A stretch of 6,392 bases of DNA. Origin: CAYMEK01 sp964389305 (GTDB taxonomy: Bacteria > Spirochaetota > Spirochaetia > SZUA-6 > DRHE01). The translations under genes were made by a program, and so were the position numbers. A model generated the notes under the pieces. That model ran no database searches. It was not told the DNA's origin and saw only the letters and a program-made list of their open reading frames with translations. The stretch covers positions 1-6,392 of the forward strand of contig CAYMEK010000111.1 of the NCBI GenBank assembly GCA_964389305.1. Direction: 5' to 3'. Shown here one piece after another: positions 5,922 to 6,392 of the stretch (position 1 is its first letter; every line of letters starts with the position of its first letter).

Positions 5922-6392
5922 CTAGCCATCATGGAGCATGGCGAGTAACTTATCAATAGAAAGATCGTTGGTCTGCTCCCCGCTGCGGGAGCGCACCGAG
6001 ACGGTGCCTCCGGATCGCTCCTTCTCTCCCAGGATGACCATGAAGGGGATTTTCTGGTTTTGAGCGTTGCGGATCTTGGCGTTCATCCGCTGCTCGCTCA
6101 GGTCGACGGTCACCCGGACATCCTTGTCCTTCAGGGTCCCGGCCACCTGGCTGGCGTAGTCGTTGAACGCCGGGGCAACCGGGATCAGCACCGCCTGGAC
6201 CGGGGCCAGCCATACAGGGAAAGCTCCGCCGTAGTGCTCTATGAGCACCCCGAAGAAGCGCTCCAACGAGCCGAGCAAAGCCCGATGCACCATGTAGGGA
6301 CGCTGCAGGCTGCCGTCGGGAGCGGCATAGGTCATATCGAAGCGCTCGGGCATGTTGAAATCGAACTGGATCGTGGTCATCTGCCACTCCCG
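5922..6392 (-). CDS. thrS: Threonyl-tRNA synthetase, C-terminal part (partial)
   Basis: The last 156 residues of ThrRS, which charges tRNA-Thr with threonine using ATP. The gene runs off the right edge of the window, so the TGS, editing and most catalytic regions (about 480 residues) are missing. Present are the end of the class II catalytic core, with REWQMTTIQFDFN and motif 3 RPYMVHRALLGSLERF (fragment residues 31-46), whose His is a zinc ligand in the family. The HGTP anticodon-binding domain follows from about residue 60 (FPVWLAPVQAVLIPV, then RVTVDLSEQRMNAKIRNAQ and PFMVILGEKE, VSVRSRSGE). The fragment ends normally at a TAG at 5922-5924. It is the first visible gene of the leftward operon, 3 nt before the kinase gene. 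Confidence 0.97.
   Translation of the reverse strand, partial: REWQMTTIQFDFNMPERFDMTYAAPDGSLQRPYMVHRALLGSLERFFGVLIEHYGGAFPVWLAPVQAVLIPVAPAFNDYASQVAGTLKDKDVRVTVDLSEQRMNAKIRNAQNQKIPFMVILGEKERSGGTVSVRSRSGEQTNDLSIDKLLAMLHDG

Noticed and set aside
2244..5948. Long plus-strand open frames opposite the minus-strand operon (2244-2780, 3064-3714, 3727-4593, 4878-5948)
   Set aside because: They are antisense shadows of well-identified genes in GC-rich DNA; they show no family motifs and no ribosome-binding sites.
6376..6381. Met in WQMTT of ThrRS as a lost active-site Cys
   Set aside because: As I recall, many bacterial ThrRS proteins have Met at this position; the zinc ligand His of motif 3 is intact.

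Overview
The window looks like part of a spirochaete chromosome, probably a free-living member of the Spirochaeta group. The reason is the first ~308 bases, which are the 5' part of a 16S rRNA gene on the minus strand. They carry the bacterial 27F priming region followed by a V1-V2 segment that reads as spirochaetal (GGCGGCGCGTATTAAGCATG, then the GGTGATCTACCCTGGGGTGG stretch). This placement is from memory of such sequences, not from a search. Coding regions are GC-rich; the rRNA/protein-gene divergence point (about 680-745) is clearly AT-rich.

Layout: (1) 1-308, 16S rRNA 5' end, minus strand, running off the left edge. (2) 309-781, non-coding: the 16S leader with three readable tandem sigma-70-type promoters, a strong 9-bp hairpin, a boxA-like antitermination site and a second hairpin just before the mature 16S end. 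A promoter on the opposite strand fires into the next genes. (3) 782-2214, plus strand: two tandem CDP-alcohol phosphatidyltransferases, both with the complete catalytic motif. They look like diverged paralogues; the first resembles PgsA. (4) 2208-6392, minus strand, a compact operon read right to left: the end of threonyl-tRNA synthetase (thrS), an ATP-cone plus uridine-kinase-like P-loop protein, an M32 metallocarboxypeptidase, and an unrecognised four-helix membrane protein with a large soluble C-terminal domain. Junctions are 3 nt, 29 nt and an 11-nt overlap, so co-transcription is likely. The two protein-coding blocks converge and overlap by 7 nt with no terminator visible.

How the parts work together: the plus-strand pair belongs to membrane phospholipid headgroup synthesis. 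The minus-strand set combines translation (ThrRS), a nucleoside-kinase-like enzyme with a nucleotide-sensing domain, and peptide degradation. The link between these last functions is positional only.

I found no mobile element, CRISPR array, tRNA gene or obvious defence system. The items most worth a second look are the ATP-cone kinase next to thrS, the phosphatidyltransferase pair with a nearly leaderless predicted transcript, and the unrecognised membrane protein.
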